DNA of 64,000 nucleotides from Sphingomonas paeninsulae (GCF_003660165.1 NZ_CP032829.1:806001-870000); one strand, 5' to 3'. Positions 44,728 to 55,424 are shown, numbered from the stretch's first letter. Notes: a model not told the origin generated them from the letters alone. Translations and numbers: made by a program.

Positions 44728-45446
44728 TACATATGCTGCCCGCCGTTGAGCGACAGTGTCGATCCTGTCACGAAGCCGCCATTCTCGGACACCAGAAACG
44801 AAACACCGCGCGCGATTTCACGCGCGTGGCCCAAACGGCCGACGGGTATCTTTGCCACGATCTTGGCAAGCACATCGGCAGGAACGGCAGCAACCATGTC
44901 GGTGTCGATATATCCAGGCGCGATCGCGTTGACGGTCACACCCTTTTTCGCGCCCTCCTGCGCCAGAGCTTTGGTAAAACCATGAATGCCCGACTTGGCA
45001 GCAGCATAATTGACCTGTCCATATTGCCCGGCCTGCCCGTTGATCGAACCGATATTCACGATCCGTCCCCAGCCACGCGAAACCATGCCGGGAAATGTCG
45101 CCTTTGCCATGTTGAAACACCCGCCAAGGTTCACGCGCATGACGTCGTTCCAATCCTCGAACGACATCCGGGCCAGTGTGCCATCGCGTGTGATACCTGC
45201 GTTGTTGACGACGATATCGACCGCCCCGATTTCATCTTCGACCCGCGCGCAACCGTCCAGACAGGCCTGATGATCGCCGACATCCCAGCGATAAACCGCG
45301 ATTCCGGTACGTTCGGAAAATTCCTTCGCCTTCACATCATCGCCGCCATAATTCGCGGCAACCGTGATGCCCATTTTTTGCAGGGCAAGACAGATCGCTT
45401 CGCCGATTCCGCGTGTTCCCCCGGTTACGATTGCGACGCGTGGCAT
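44724..45446 (-). CDS. phaB: acetoacetyl-CoA reductase (PhaB-type SDR)
   Basis: A 240-aa NADPH-dependent SDR that makes (R)-3-hydroxybutyryl-CoA for polyhydroxybutyrate. TGGTRGIGEAICLAL, VVNNAGITRDGTLARM, catalytic NIGSINGQAGQYGQVNYAAAK and the C-terminal LSLNGGQHMY are all PhaB-like; NGQ and GQ residues around the active Tyr are typical of PhaB as against FabG. No PHB synthase is in the window. An AGGAGAG site precedes the ATG. Confidence 0.88.
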   Translation of the reverse strand: MPRVAIVTGGTRGIGEAICLALQKMGITVAANYGGDDVKAKEFSERTGIAVYRWDVGDHQACLDGCARVEDEIGAVDIVVNNAGITRDGTLARMSFEDWNDVMRVNLGGCFNMAKATFPGMVSRGWGRIVNIGSINGQAGQYGQVNYAAAKSGIHGFTKALAQEGAKKGVTVNAIAPGYIDTDMVAAVPADVLAKIVAKIPVGRLGHAREIARGVSFLVSENGGFVTGSTLSLNGGQHMY

Positions 45447-45475
45447 TCTATCTCTCCTGGTTACTCCGCGTGAGA

Positions 45476-46485
45476 CTAAACGGGCGCACTCCAGCCTTCA
45501 AGCTCACGCCCAAGTATAATTCGTAACATTTCAATACCCGGCGCGCTGTCGTTCAGGCATGGCAGACAAGCGAAATTCTGTCCCCCGCCGCCATGAACGT
45601 TCCGCGTCCCCGGATGGCGATTTCCTCGAGCGTTTCCAGATTGTCGGCAGAGAATCCCGGCGTCACCACCGCCACGGATCGCACGCCCTCACCCGCCAGC
45701 CGCGCCAATGTCGCCTCAGTCGAAGGCCCCAGCCATTTCGCCCGCCCCAGCTTCGACTGGAAACTCACCACCAGATCACGCCCGAGCGCCGCCCCCAGCA
45801 ACCGCGCCGTCTTCTGGCATTGGCAGTGATAGGGATCGCCCTTCATCAGCGTGGCTTCGGGCATCGAATGGAAACTTGCCACCACCACGTCGGGCTGAAA
45901 ATCCAGCTCCGCCAGCGCCCCCTCGGTCGAAGTCTTCAGCGCCGCGATATAGGCCGGGTCATCGTGATACTGCGGCAGCGTGCGGATCGCCGGTTGCCAG
46001 CGCATCGCCGCCAGCGTCTCGAACGCCTTGTCGTTGACCGTCGCCGTCGTCGCCCCCGAATATTGCGGATACAGTGGCGCAATCAGGATTCGTTCACACC
46101 CCGCCGCCTTCAGGGCGTGAAGCTTTTCGGGAATGCCGGGCCGACCGTAACGCATCGCGAAATCGACCGCGACATTCGGCCCAAAGCTGCCCGCCAGCGC
46201 CCGGACCTGCGCACGCGTGATCGCATCCAGCGGCGACCCGTCATCCGTCCACACCTGACTATACGCATGAGCCGATATCTTTGGCCGCGTATTCAACACG
46301 ACCCCGCGCAAAATCGGCTGCCAAAGGAGCGGCGGCAGTTCGACCACCCGCCGATCCGACAGAAACTCCCGCAGATACTTTTTAACCGCCCCCGGCGTCG
46401 CCGCATCGGGCGTCCCCAGATTAACGAGCAGCACGCCAATCTTCGGCTCAACGACCGGCGGATGATCGGCTGGCTTTTCCATCAA
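45476..46485 (-). pseudogene. hemH: ferrochelatase, frameshifted near the C-terminus
   Basis: Inserts ferrous iron into protoporphyrin IX, the last step of heme synthesis. VLLVNLGTPDAATPGAVKKY opens the protein, and the active-site His lies in VASFHSMPEATLMKGDPYH. The open frame stops early after RISLVCHA (45553). One base out of frame, PCLNDSAPGIEMLRIILGRE and a short tail continue to a TAG at 45476; this is the normal ferrochelatase end. Adding one base near 45560-45567 gives 336 aa, the usual length. Heme synthesis is essential in an aerobe, so a sequencing error is likely. The ATG overlaps the oxidoreductase stop upstream. Confidence 0.87.
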
Positions 46486-48731
46486 TCAGTCTCTGGCCCC
46501 AGCAACGGCAGCGTCCGATAGCGTCGCCCTGTAGCTGCAAACAAAGCATTCGCGATTGCGGGTCCAACCGGCGGCACCGATATTTCGCCCACGCCGCCAG
46601 CAGGATGCGGACTGGCAAGCAATTCGATCGTAATGCGCGGCGCATCGCCCAGCTTTGGCAGGTGCAGCGCACCCAGCCGTTCAGGCCCGGCAAGTCCCCG
46701 CCCAACATGGACCGGCGCACCCGTCGCTGCCGACATGCCAAAGATCATTCCGCCCGCGATCTGCTGGCGCACGATATCGGGGTTGATGATCTGACCACAG
46801 TCAACGACCGCGACCAGCCGATCGACCTTTACACGCCCGTTATCGCCGATCCGCGCCTCTGCCATGACCGCGACATGCGACCCCGCCATCGAGTGGCAAG
46901 CGATCCCCTGCCCCGTACCCGGTCCGCCGCCGTTCCATCCGCCAAGCGTCGCAGCTTTCGACAGGCACAGTGCCAGCCGGGGATTGTCCACCAGCAATCC
47001 CATGCGGAACGAAAATGGCTCGATCCCCTGCGAAGCCGCCAGTTCGTCGATAAAACATTCGGTGAAAAACGCGCTCAGCCCATGCGCCCGCCCGCGCCAG
47101 TCGCCCGTCGGCACACCGATATTGACCGGATGATGATCGACCGCGACACTCGGGATGGCATAAGGTGGCACCGCACCGGCAACCGACGCCGGCATCGAAA
47201 CCCCGGCCTGCGCGATCATAGCATCATGCGCACGGACACCATCCAGCGCCCGCGCCTTCAGTTCGCCAGTCGTGGCAGGCGAAGCAATCTTTGCAAGCCA
47301 CGCCTCGATCCGCCCGCCCGGAGCCATCCGCGCCGCCATCTTTGCCGCCGCTGCGGGTCGAAAGCGGTCCTGCCGCATATCCTCCGCCCGCGACCAGGTC
47401 AGTTGAACCGGGCGTTTCAGCTTGTGCGCAAGGATTGCGGCCTGTGCGGCAATTTCCACCTCGTACCGGCGACCGAACGATCCTCCGATCAGCATCGGAT
47501 AAACCGTGACTTTCGCCTCATCGAATCCGATGGCGCGCGCTGCCGCTTTGGCCGCAAGCCCCGGAACCTGCGTCCCGATCCACAATTGCAGCTCGCCATG
47601 ATCGATGCTCGCGGTCGCACTCATCGGCTCGATGGCCGCATGGGCTGCAAGACCGATGCGGTATTCGGCGGTCAACACTTGGGCGTCGCGAAAGGCCGCG
47701 CCAACATCCCCCATGCTCGAAACGCGCATGCCCCCGCCCAACGTAGCGTCGAATGCAGCGTCCAACGCCTTGTCGATTCTGTGGTCGCTCGCAAATCCGC
47801 CAGTCGTTTCAAACTTCGGACGCATCGCCAGCAGCGCCTTGTTCGCGGCCCACCAGTTCGTCGCGACGGCGGCGACCCAGCCGTCGGTCTGCACCACCGC
47901 CACCACCCCGGCGATCTTCTCACCTGCCTGCCGATCGATGGATTTCAACCGCGTATCGCCCAGCGGCCCCTGCGCGATGCTCGCATAAACCATATCGGGC
48001 AGGCGCACGTCGGCGGCATATTGCGCGGTGCCATCGACTTTCGACGGAGCATCCAGCCGAGGCAGAGACTTGCCCGTCAGCCGATTTTCACGACCCTCGC
48101 GGCGCTCCACCCCGGTCGGCAGCTTTTGTGTGGCGGCGTCCGCTGCCACTTCGCCAAAACGCACCCGGTCGTTACCGCGCGTCACGAACCCGGCCGCCGT
48201 ATCGCAGGCCTGCCAGTCCGCATCCCAGCGCGCCGCCGCCGCAACGCAAAGCAACGCCCGCGCCGCCGCCCCCGCATCGCGCAACCGTTGTTCGAAACCA
48301 CGAACGGAGGTCGATCCGCCTGTCACCATCAACCCCTCGCGCGCCGACCACTGGTCGACTATCGCTCGTGGCATCCGGCTTCCCGCCTCGTCTTCCCATT
48401 CTTCGACAAACAGCGTGTTGGCATATAGCGGATTGTGGGGTGCCGCCTCGACCCCGATCGTCCGCCAGTCCGCACCCAGTTCGTCGGCAACGATCTGCGG
48501 CAATGTCGTATAGACTCCCTGCCCCATTTCGACCTGCGGCACGATTACCGTGACATGACCGTCCACGCCGATCTTCACGAACGGGTTGAATATCTTTTCG
48601 CCGGGCGCGGTGTTCAAATTGGCCCGGTATGTCCGGGGCCAGACAGCCCATCCGATCAGCAGGCCAACACCCGCGCCACCACCGATCAGCAAGCCGCGGC
48701 GGGTTATAAAAGGGGATCGGTCGACAGCCAT
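46482..48731 (-). CDS. molybdopterin-dependent oxidoreductase, isoquinoline 1-oxidoreductase beta-subunit type
   Basis: A 749-aa large subunit of the xanthine oxidase family, IorB/aldehyde dehydrogenase branch. Tat signal: SPFITRRGLLIGGGAGVGLL. The cofactor domains include VPQVEMGQGVYTTLPQIVAD, GGSFGRRYEVEIAAQAAILA and GVGEISVPPVGPAIANALFA, where the Glu is the expected catalytic residue. Such enzymes hydroxylate aldehydes or N-heterocycles in the periplasm together with a 2Fe-2S alpha subunit and a cytochrome; neither gene is adjacent here. The ATG at 48731 follows AGGCAGGT; the stop overlaps hemH. Confidence 0.85.
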   Translation of the reverse strand: MAVDRSPFITRRGLLIGGGAGVGLLIGWAVWPRTYRANLNTAPGEKIFNPFVKIGVDGHVTVIVPQVEMGQGVYTTLPQIVADELGADWRTIGVEAAPHNPLYANTLFVEEWEDEAGSRMPRAIVDQWSAREGLMVTGGSTSVRGFEQRLRDAGAAARALLCVAAAARWDADWQACDTAAGFVTRGNDRVRFGEVAADAATQKLPTGVERREGRENRLTGKSLPRLDAPSKVDGTAQYAADVRLPDMVYASIAQGPLGDTRLKSIDRQAGEKIAGVVAVVQTDGWVAAVATNWWAANKALLAMRPKFETTGGFASDHRIDKALDAAFDATLGGGMRVSSMGDVGAAFRDAQVLTAEYRIGLAAHAAIEPMSATASIDHGELQLWIGTQVPGLAAKAAARAIGFDEAKVTVYPMLIGGSFGRRYEVEIAAQAAILAHKLKRPVQLTWSRAEDMRQDRFRPAAAAKMAARMAPGGRIEAWLAKIASPATTGELKARALDGVRAHDAMIAQAGVSMPASVAGAVPPYAIPSVAVDHHPVNIGVPTGDWRGRAHGLSAFFTECFIDELAASQGIEPFSFRMGLLVDNPRLALCLSKAATLGGWNGGGPGTGQGIACHSMAGSHVAVMAEARIGDNGRVKVDRLVAVVDCGQIINPDIVRQQIAGGMIFGMSAATGAPVHVGRGLAGPERLGALHLPKLGDAPRITIELLASPHPAGGVGEISVPPVGPAIANALFAATGRRYRTLPLLGPETD

Positions 48732-48794
48732 TACCTGCCTGATAGGCAAGCCTATGGAATCGCGCCAGACCCCGCACCAATCCTTTCCACAGGA

Positions 48795-50525
48795 CTAGGC
48801 GTGAACAGGGCTCGGGCTATAGATTTCGCGATAGGCGCGGCGGATGCTGACCTTGTCGATTTTCTCGGTTCCCAGCTTCGGCAAAGGTGCTTCGGAAATC
48901 CAGACCTGCGCCGGCACTTTGAACGCGGCCAGTTGCTCACCAACAAAAACCCGCAGCGCGTCTTCGCTCAGGTGATCGCCGGGATGAAAGTAAACCACCG
49001 CCCCCACGATCTCACCGAGCCGCTCGTCGGGCAGGCCGAATACACATGCTTCTGCGACGGCAGGATTGGTATAGATCGCCGCCTCGACCTCCTGACAGCT
49101 AATATTCTCACCACCACGAATGATGATGTCCTTCTTGCGGTCCACAATGAAAAGATAGCCTTCGGGGTCGAGGTAGCCGATGTCACCGGACCGGAAATAG
49201 CCATCCTTCGTGATCGAAGCCTCGGTTGCTTCCGGCAGATTCCAGTAACCGGAAAAATTGGCGACCGAACGAATGCAAATTTCGCCGCGTTCACCCTGCG
49301 GAACCGCTGCGCCCGCATCGTCAAGGATGGCAACTTCGACGATTGGCTTGGTCGCCTTGCCGGTCGAATTGGGCTTGTCGATATAGTTCGACATAAAATT
49401 GCCGCAGCCGACCGCATTGGTCTCCGTCAGGCCATAGCCAAGCGCAGGGGGAGCAGACATTTCATCGTTGAGCCGTCGGACATGCTCAGGCGCGCGCGGT
49501 GCGCCTCCGGCAAAGAAGGATTGCACCGTGGACAAATCATATTGGCTGCGGTCGGGATGGTTGAGGATTTCCCAGCTCATCAGCGGGACACCTGTGAAAT
49601 TGGTGACCTGCTCCTTTTCGATCAGCTTCATTGCCTCAAGCGCATCCCATTTCGGCATCAGGACCATCTTGCGCCCGATGGCAAAGCTCATCAGCATCAT
49701 CGGAACCTCGCCAGTCACATGGAATAGCGGAACGGTCATCAACTGCGCGTGTTGCGGCCGGTCTTCCTTGATCAGGCCGTCCTCAGTGCCCAGCTTCAGG
49801 ATCACCAGAGCGGTGGCAAGATAACTATAGGTTGCCTGCACGACCGCGCGATGAGTGGAATACGCCCCCTTCGACTGGCCGGTCGATCCACTGGTAAACA
49901 GGATCGTCGCCAGATCGTCCGGCCCGATTTCAGGAAGAACGGCGTCATCGCCCGCTCCCCTAACAGCCCGTGACGTAACGGGTTTGAGTGCCTCGGCCAT
50001 CGGCAACGCAACGTCGATCGACACGATTTCGCACTTGGGGTCACGGCCGCACTGGCCGATACGCTTGACGCGCGGGGGGTCGGCGAACACGAGTTTGGCC
50101 TCAACATTCTCGATGCCGCTGAACAGTTCGGAACCCTGCCACCATCCATTCAACAGGGTGGCGACACCGCCCGCCATCAACGTTCCCATATACAGGATGA
50201 TCCAGCTTGGCGCGTTACGCATCGCTATGCCCACCCGGTCGCCCGGCTTTATGCCGAATCCGCCGACCAGCGCGTTCGCCACTTCGACAGCCGCGGCATA
50301 ACCCTGGGTGAAACTGATCCGTTCGCTGCCATCGACGATAAAATCGGCATCGCCATGCTCGGCACAATAATGGGCGAAATAGGCGTTGAGCGTCGGGGGA
50401 GCGGTCGCGATCATCGGAACCACCACACCGCCGGGCAGCGTAAAATCGTTCAGCGGTAAGGGGCCGCCTTCCTTTATCAGGTCACGGATGGCCTGTTCGA
50501 TCCGAACGTCCAGTACCGATTGCAT
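48795..50525 (-). CDS. class I adenylate-forming acyl-CoA ligase
   Basis: A 576-aa AMP-binding enzyme that activates a carboxylic acid to an acyl-CoA. The P-loop-like motif is [20 protein letters not shown], the substrate segment [18 protein letters not shown], the hinge [20 protein letters not shown], and the C-terminal lysine is in [17 protein letters not shown]. The chain-length or aromatic preference cannot be read. I chose the ATG at 50525 ([13 protein letters not shown]); an upstream in-frame ATG at 50651 would run back through the lgt leader. Divergent from lgt. Confidence 0.88.
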   Translation of the reverse strand: MQSVLDVRIEQAIRDLIKEGGPLPLNDFTLPGGVVVPMIATAPPTLNAYFAHYCAEHGDADFIVDGSERISFTQGYAAAVEVANALVGGFGIKPGDRVGIAMRNAPSWIILYMGTLMAGGVATLLNGWWQGSELFSGIENVEAKLVFADPPRVKRIGQCGRDPKCEIVSIDVALPMAEALKPVTSRAVRGAGDDAVLPEIGPDDLATILFTSGSTGQSKGAYSTHRAVVQATYSYLATALVILKLGTEDGLIKEDRPQHAQLMTVPLFHVTGEVPMMLMSFAIGRKMVLMPKWDALEAMKLIEKEQVTNFTGVPLMSWEILNHPDRSQYDLSTVQSFFAGGAPRAPEHVRRLNDEMSAPPALGYGLTETNAVGCGNFMSNYIDKPNSTGKATKPIVEVAILDDAGAAVPQGERGEICIRSVANFSGYWNLPEATEASITKDGYFRSGDIGYLDPEGYLFIVDRKKDIIIRGGENISCQEVEAAIYTNPAVAEACVFGLPDERLGEIVGAVVYFHPGDHLSEDALRVFVGEQLAAFKVPAQVWISEAPLPKLGTEKIDKVSIRRAYREIYSPSPVHA

Positions 50526-50594
50526 TGCAATTTCTCTCCGCTTGGTCTTCGCCAATCCCCTCTGTATGGAACGCAAAACCCTCGGGGAAAAGCA

Positions 50595-51458
50595 TTGATC
50601 GTACAGATTGCAAGTGACGCTACGGCAGCCATCAATTGGAGCGACCTTCACCTGTCGCCGATTGCTCTGGACCTCGGATTTTTCAAATTACGCTGGTACA
50701 GCCTCGCCTATATTTCAGGGATTCTCATCGGTTGGTGGTATCTCCTGAAACTCCTCGCCCAGCCCGGCGCACCGATGGCGCGGCGTCATGCCGACGACCT
50801 CGTTTTCTATGTGACGCTCGGCATCATTCTCGGCGGTCGATTGGGGTACATCCTGTTCTACAAGCCAGAGATGATCGCCACGCCGCTCGAAATGCTAAAG
50901 CTGTGGGAGGGCGGAATGTCGCTCCACGGCGGCTTCATCGGCGTCATCCTCGCGCTGCTCTACTTCACCCGCAAACATAAACTGAACATGATGCGAGTGT
51001 GCGATTACGTCGCCTGCGTCACACCGTTCGGCCTGTTTTTCGGGCGGCTCGCGAATTTCGTAAATGGTGAGCTTTGGGGACGCCCAACGACGGTGCCGTG
51101 GGGAATCATCTTTCCGGGTACCGGCGACGGCATCCCCCGCCACCCCAGTCAGCTTTATGAAGCAGGACTCGAGGGCGTGGTGCTGTTCACGGTCCTCAGC
51201 CTGATGTTCTGGAAAACCGATGCGCGGTATCAACCGGGCAAACTCGTCGGCACCGGCATGATCGGATATGGTATTTCGCGGACGTTGCTCGAAATGGTGC
51301 GCCAACCCGATGCCGGGCTGGAACATCTGTGGTGGGGACTGACGATGGGTCAAACCCTGTCGATCCCGATGATTCTGATCGGCATCTGGCTGGTGATGAC
51401 GGCAAAGGCGCGGCGCGTTCGGGTTGAAGGTACGGCGGGTCTTGCCAGCATCTCCTGA
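50595..51458 (+). CDS. lgt: prolipoprotein diacylglyceryl transferase
   Basis: Inner-membrane enzyme that adds diacylglycerol to the lipobox cysteine, first step of lipoprotein maturation. Seven-helix protein with [20 protein letters not shown], the HGG motif in [14 protein letters not shown], and the signature [20 protein letters not shown]. The proposed TTG start ([13 protein letters not shown], 287 aa) has GGGGA eight bases upstream; a longer frame from 50520 runs through the CoA-ligase start region. It opens a tight operon with a methyltransferase and PgeF. Confidence 0.93.
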   Translation: MIVQIASDATAAINWSDLHLSPIALDLGFFKLRWYSLAYISGILIGWWYLLKLLAQPGAPMARRHADDLVFYVTLGIILGGRLGYILFYKPEMIATPLEMLKLWEGGMSLHGGFIGVILALLYFTRKHKLNMMRVCDYVACVTPFGLFFGRLANFVNGELWGRPTTVPWGIIFPGTGDGIPRHPSQLYEAGLEGVVLFTVLSLMFWKTDARYQPGKLVGTGMIGYGISRTLLEMVRQPDAGLEHLWWGLTMGQTLSIPMILIGIWLVMTAKARRVRVEGTAGLASIS

Positions 51459-52509
51459 AACCGGCGCACTGCCTGCCAGCGCTTTACCCGAACGTCTCGC
51501 CCGCGCGATAACGCTGGGTGGGCCGATGTCGGTCGCCCAATTCATGGCAGCCGCCAACGCCGAATATTACGCGACAAAGGCATCGGTCGGGGCCGCTGGC
51601 GACTTCATAACCGCACCTGAAATCAGCCAGATGTTCGGCGAATTGATCGGCGTCTGGCTGACCGATCTATGGGATCGGGCGGGTCGACCTGTGGTCCATT
51701 ATGTCGAACTGGGACCGGGCCGGGGAACGCTGGCTGTCGATGCGCTGCGGGCTATGGTGCGGAGCGGGCTGGAGCCGGACGTGCATCTCGTCGAAACATC
51801 CCCCCGGCTGCGCGCCGAACAGAAACGGGTTTTGCCGAACGCGATCTGGCATGACGATATCGGCACTTTACCCGAAGATGGTGCGCTAATTGTCGTCGCT
51901 AACGAGTTTTTTGACGCATTACCGGTACAACAGGTTGTGCGCACGCCCGATGGCTGGCGGCAACGTATGGTCGCTTGTCAGGATACGCTGTTCCTGCCGG
52001 TTTCGGGCAAGCTGGTGCCGGATACGATCGTTCCTGAATCGCTAAGGGATTCGCCGGTCGGGAGCATCCTCGAAACATCGCCGCCGGGCGTTGCAACAAT
52101 TCGCGCGCTTTCTCAACGGCTTGAACGACAGGGTGGCGCGCTTCTGGTCGTCGATTACGGCTATGACGGCCCCGCTATCGGCGAAACCCTGCAAGCCGTC
52201 CGCGCACACAAACACGCAAATCCCTTCGACGCGCCCGGCGATGTGGACCTCAGCGCCCATGTCGATTTCGCCACATTGGGCGCGGCGGCGACACTTACCG
52301 GCTCCACGGTGCACGGCCCGGTATCGCAGGGCGATTTCCTGGGAACTCTCGGCATCGCCGCACGCGCTGCATCGCTGGCGCGAAAATCCCCCGAACGCGC
52401 GGACGAAATTACCGTTGCGCACCAACGCCTTACATCGGAAATGGGAACTCTCTTCCGCGCAATGGCAATCACCGCGAGGGGTTGGCCCACCCCCAGCGGA
52501 CTCTCCTGA
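51424..52509 (+). CDS. SAM-dependent methyltransferase, NDUFAF7/MidA-like
   Basis: A 361-aa protein of the PF02636-type family. [20 protein letters not shown] and [19 protein letters not shown] are diagnostic, followed by SAM motif [19 protein letters not shown]. The eukaryotic relative methylates an arginine of complex I subunit NDUFS2; a similar role in respiratory complex assembly is possible here but untested. It overlaps lgt by 35 bases, and its stop overlaps the next ATG (TGATG). The exact TTG start is uncertain. Confidence 0.85.
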   Translation: MKVRRVLPASPETGALPASALPERLARAITLGGPMSVAQFMAAANAEYYATKASVGAAGDFITAPEISQMFGELIGVWLTDLWDRAGRPVVHYVELGPGRGTLAVDALRAMVRSGLEPDVHLVETSPRLRAEQKRVLPNAIWHDDIGTLPEDGALIVVANEFFDALPVQQVVRTPDGWRQRMVACQDTLFLPVSGKLVPDTIVPESLRDSPVGSILETSPPGVATIRALSQRLERQGGALLVVDYGYDGPAIGETLQAVRAHKHANPFDAPGDVDLSAHVDFATLGAAATLTGSTVHGPVSQGDFLGTLGIAARAASLARKSPERADEITVAHQRLTSEMGTLFRAMAITARGWPTPSGLS

Positions 52510-53273
52510 TGCCCCTCGAAATCATAATCGCGCCAGCACTCGCCAACACTCCCCACGGTTTCCTCGGTCGCTCCGGCGGAGTCTCAACCGGAATCGTAAA
52601 CGGCCTCAACACCGGCCTCGGTTCCAGCGATTCCCCTGAAGCAGTAACCGAAAATCGCCGCCGCGCCACCGAAGCCGTCGCACCCGGCTCTCTGCTCACA
52701 ACGGTTTACCAGACCCATTCCGCTGACGCTGTCACCGTAACAGCTCCCTTCCCCGACGACGCGCGACCACATGCCGATGCGCTGGTCACCGATCGCCCTG
52801 GACTGCTTCTCGGCATCGTAACCGCCGACTGCGCACCGATCTTGCTGTCCGATATCGAAGCCGGCGTCGTAGGCGCGACCCACGCCGGATGGAAAGGCGC
52901 GCTGAACGGTGTGACCGACGCTGCCATTGCCGCAATGGAGAAACTGGGCGCACGACGCGAACGCATCGCCGCCGCCATAGGCCCCTGCATCGCCCGCGCC
53001 TCTTACGAGGTGGATGACGCGTTCCGCCTGCGCTTTGCCGAAACCGACCCAGCCACTGAATGCTTCTTCGCAGACGGCCGTCGCAGCGGGCATTTCCAGT
53101 TCGATCTGGAAGCCTATGTCACACATCGGCTGGCGACGGCAGGGATCAAACGGATTGAGGCACTCGGTCTGGATACGTATTCACAGCCCGATCGGTTTTT
53201 CAGCTTTCGCCGCGCGACCCATGCTGGCGAGCCCGATTATGGGCGGCAGATTTCGTTGATTGCGGTGGCCTGA
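52509..53273 (+). CDS. pgeF: peptidoglycan editing factor PgeF (YfiH/laccase-domain)
   Basis: A 254-aa multicopper-like fold protein that removes L-Ser-containing muropeptide precursors; older annotations call it polyphenol oxidase. The metal-site motifs are TVYQTHSADAV, GIVTADCAPILL and GATHAGWKGALNG, with AAIGPCIARASYEV near the C-terminal half. The ATG at 52509 overlaps the preceding stop. It completes the lgt-methyltransferase-pgeF operon. Confidence 0.92.
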   Translation: MPLEIIIAPALANTPHGFLGRSGGVSTGIVNGLNTGLGSSDSPEAVTENRRRATEAVAPGSLLTTVYQTHSADAVTVTAPFPDDARPHADALVTDRPGLLLGIVTADCAPILLSDIEAGVVGATHAGWKGALNGVTDAAIAAMEKLGARRERIAAAIGPCIARASYEVDDAFRLRFAETDPATECFFADGRRSGHFQFDLEAYVTHRLATAGIKRIEALGLDTYSQPDRFFSFRRATHAGEPDYGRQISLIAVA

Positions 53274-53376
53274 CTCCGCGAAGGGTCTTCTCGCCTTCCG
53301 GTGATTGAGGCGCGGTATCGCCCTGTCGATCCGCGCGTTAGAACCGACTCATGCGAAGATGCGAAGGATTTTAACA

Positions 53377-54681
53377 ATGACAGACGAAGCAGAACTGACG
53401 GGTGCCAGCCCGCGCCGCCGTCCCAGGAAAGACATATTGGAAATTGGTGGAAGACGCCTTTCGCCTGAAACTCTGATGATGGGGCATGGCTTCGATCCAG
53501 CGCTGTCCGAAGGGTCGTTGAAACCGCCGATTTTCCTGACCTCGACATTCGTTTTCGAAAATGCCGCAGCGGGTAAACGCTTTTTCGAAGGCATCACCGG
53601 CAAACGGCCCGGCGGGGCCGAGGGACTGGTATATTCGCGCTTCAACGGTCCAAACCAGGAAATCCTCGAGGATCGACTGGGGATCTGGGAAGATGCCGAG
53701 GATGCTCTCGTGTTCTCGAGCGGCATGTCGGCGATCGCAACGGTCATGCTCGCCCTCGTCAAGCCCGGCGACGTCATCGTCCATTCGGCACCTCTCTACG
53801 CCGCTACCGAAACCTTGATCGGTCGGATATTAGGCCGGTTCGGCGTGCACTGGCTTGATTTTCCGGCAGGCGCCACACGCGAAGAAATCGACGCGGTGAT
53901 GGTGGCAGCAAAAGCAAAAGGCAATGTCGCCCTGGTCTATCTGGAAAGCCCAGCCAACCCAACCAATGCGCTGGTCGATGTGGAGGCGGTAAAAGCGTCG
54001 CGCGATGCGGCGTTCCCCGACGAAAAGCCGCCGATCGTGATCGACAACACGTTTTTAGGGCCGTTGTGGGCCAAGCCACTGAAACAGGGTGCGGATCTCG
54101 TCATCTATTCGCTGACCAAATATGCGGGCGGCCATAGCGATCTGGTTGCGGGCGGCGCAGTCGGCTCGAAGGCAATCATCAATCCGATCCGCATGATGCG
54201 AAATACCATCGGTACGATAACCGATCCGCATTCGGCGTGGATGTTGTTACGAAGTCTGGAGACTTTGGAACTGCGGATGAGCCGGGCAGGTGAAAATGCC
54301 GCCAAGGTCTGCGAGTTCCTGCGCGAACAGCCGCAAGTCGAAACGGTCGGCTATCTCGGTTTCCTGGAAGCTGGATCGCGGCAGGCCGACATTTACAACC
54401 GGCATTGCACCGGCGCGGGATCGACTTTCTCGCTCTATCTCAAAGGCGGCGAGCGGGAGTCGTTCGCATTTCTCGACGCACTGAAGATCGCCAAGCTGGC
54501 GGTCAGCCTTGGCGGAACCGAAACTCTGGCAAGCGCACCTGCGGCGATGACCCACATTTCCGTACCGCAAGAGCGTAAGGACGCGCTGGGGATTAGCGAT
54601 AATCTGGTGCGAATATCGGTGGGTGTCGAAAATGCGGATGACTTGATCGCCGACTTCCGACAGGCGCTGGGCGAAATTTGA
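53377..54681 (+). CDS. cystathionine gamma-synthase family PLP enzyme
   Basis: A 434-aa fold-type I enzyme of Cys/Met metabolism. SRFNGPNQEILEDRLGIWED and LVFSSGMSAIATVMLAL hold the cofactor-phosphate site, VIDNTFLGPLWAKPL has the Asp, and DLVIYSLTKYAGGHSDLVAG has the Schiff-base Lys. This subgroup with the long N-terminal extension (RRPRKDILEIGGRRLSPETL) could be cystathionine gamma-synthase, O-succinylhomoserine sulfhydrylase or methionine gamma-lyase; the sequence does not decide. ATG 53377 has AAGGA nine bases upstream. No SAM riboswitch is recognisable ahead of it. Confidence 0.87.
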   Translation: MTDEAELTGASPRRRPRKDILEIGGRRLSPETLMMGHGFDPALSEGSLKPPIFLTSTFVFENAAAGKRFFEGITGKRPGGAEGLVYSRFNGPNQEILEDRLGIWEDAEDALVFSSGMSAIATVMLALVKPGDVIVHSAPLYAATETLIGRILGRFGVHWLDFPAGATREEIDAVMVAAKAKGNVALVYLESPANPTNALVDVEAVKASRDAAFPDEKPPIVIDNTFLGPLWAKPLKQGADLVIYSLTKYAGGHSDLVAGGAVGSKAIINPIRMMRNTIGTITDPHSAWMLLRSLETLELRMSRAGENAAKVCEFLREQPQVETVGYLGFLEAGSRQADIYNRHCTGAGSTFSLYLKGGERESFAFLDALKIAKLAVSLGGTETLASAPAAMTHISVPQERKDALGISDNLVRISVGVENADDLIADFRQALGEI

Positions 54682-54696
54682 AAAGATCGTAATCGG

Positions 54697-54732
54697 ACCG
54701 CCTCCCCCAAGCGCCACGGGAGAGGCGGTTTT
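54697..54732 (+). terminator. intrinsic terminator after the PLP enzyme
   Basis: ACCGCCTCCC (54697-54706) pairs with GGGAGAGGCGGT (54718-54729) with a bulge, followed by TTTT. It lies between convergent genes. Confidence 0.7.
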
Positions 54733-54752
54733 CCCTGATCTTCCCTCCAGCC

Positions 54753-55424
54753 TCAGCTCCAGTCGTCGATGTTCCACTTCATGTTCCGCGCGAGTTTCTG
54801 CAACGGACCATGCGCATTCACCGCAAAGGCTTCGTCAGCCCATGCCAGCACCGGCGCGTCGGAGACATGGTCGGAGTAAAACCGGATGTGAGCATCTTCA
54901 CGTGCGACGCCCATGTTTTTCATCCAGGCCGTGACCATCCGTAGTTTGGCGGGGCCGTAGCAGTTTTCGCCATCGATCTTTGCCATGATCCGCGTATCCA
55001 GACCGACAAGCGTGTTCGTTGCAATTACGTCGTCGAAGCCCATGCGGGTGCCAATGGCTTCGGCATAAAGACGGTAGGATGCCGTCGCGAGGACGAGAGT
55101 ATAACCCTCTGCCCGGTCGCTGGCGATACGTGCGACGGCACCCCGGCGAATGTTCTTAACGGCCGTCTTTTCGGCAAAACTATCGACCACTTTTGCCAAT
55201 CGGGCGGGATCGATCGAGCGGCCCAGCAACAGGCTCTGCATCGTCTCTTTCAGCGTCGCGCGATCGATCAACTTTACCGTGTATAAAAGAATCGCGACCA
55301 GAACGACCGGCGCAAGGAGCAAACGCAACGGATTGAGCGTTAGGGCTGCGTGAACAAGAAATGGGGTAAAGGTCGGACGTGCGGTAATCGTCCGGTCCAT
55401 GTCATAGATTGCAAGGCGTTTCAT
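54753..55424 (-). CDS. HAD superfamily phosphatase, subfamily IB (CicA-like)
   Basis: A 223-aa hydrolase. Motif I IYDMDRTITARPTF has the nucleophile Asp and the acid Asp; motif II is the Thr region LVLATASYRLYAEAIG; motif III/IV is FYSDHVSDAPVLAWADE. Two hydrophobic segments follow motif I (VHAALTLNPLRLLLAP, VVLVAILLYTVKLI), as in CicA/phosphatidylglycerophosphatase-like members, so it may sit at the membrane. It is convergent with the PLP gene and divergent from mlaE. Confidence 0.82.
   Translation of the reverse strand: MKRLAIYDMDRTITARPTFTPFLVHAALTLNPLRLLLAPVVLVAILLYTVKLIDRATLKETMQSLLLGRSIDPARLAKVVDSFAEKTAVKNIRRGAVARIASDRAEGYTLVLATASYRLYAEAIGTRMGFDDVIATNTLVGLDTRIMAKIDGENCYGPAKLRMVTAWMKNMGVAREDAHIRFYSDHVSDAPVLAWADEAFAVNAHGPLQKLARNMKWNIDDWS

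Noticed and set aside
53274-53376. SAM riboswitch before the Cys/Met PLP gene
   Set aside because: No SAM-I, SAM-II or SAM/SAH consensus core is visible in the 103-base leader.
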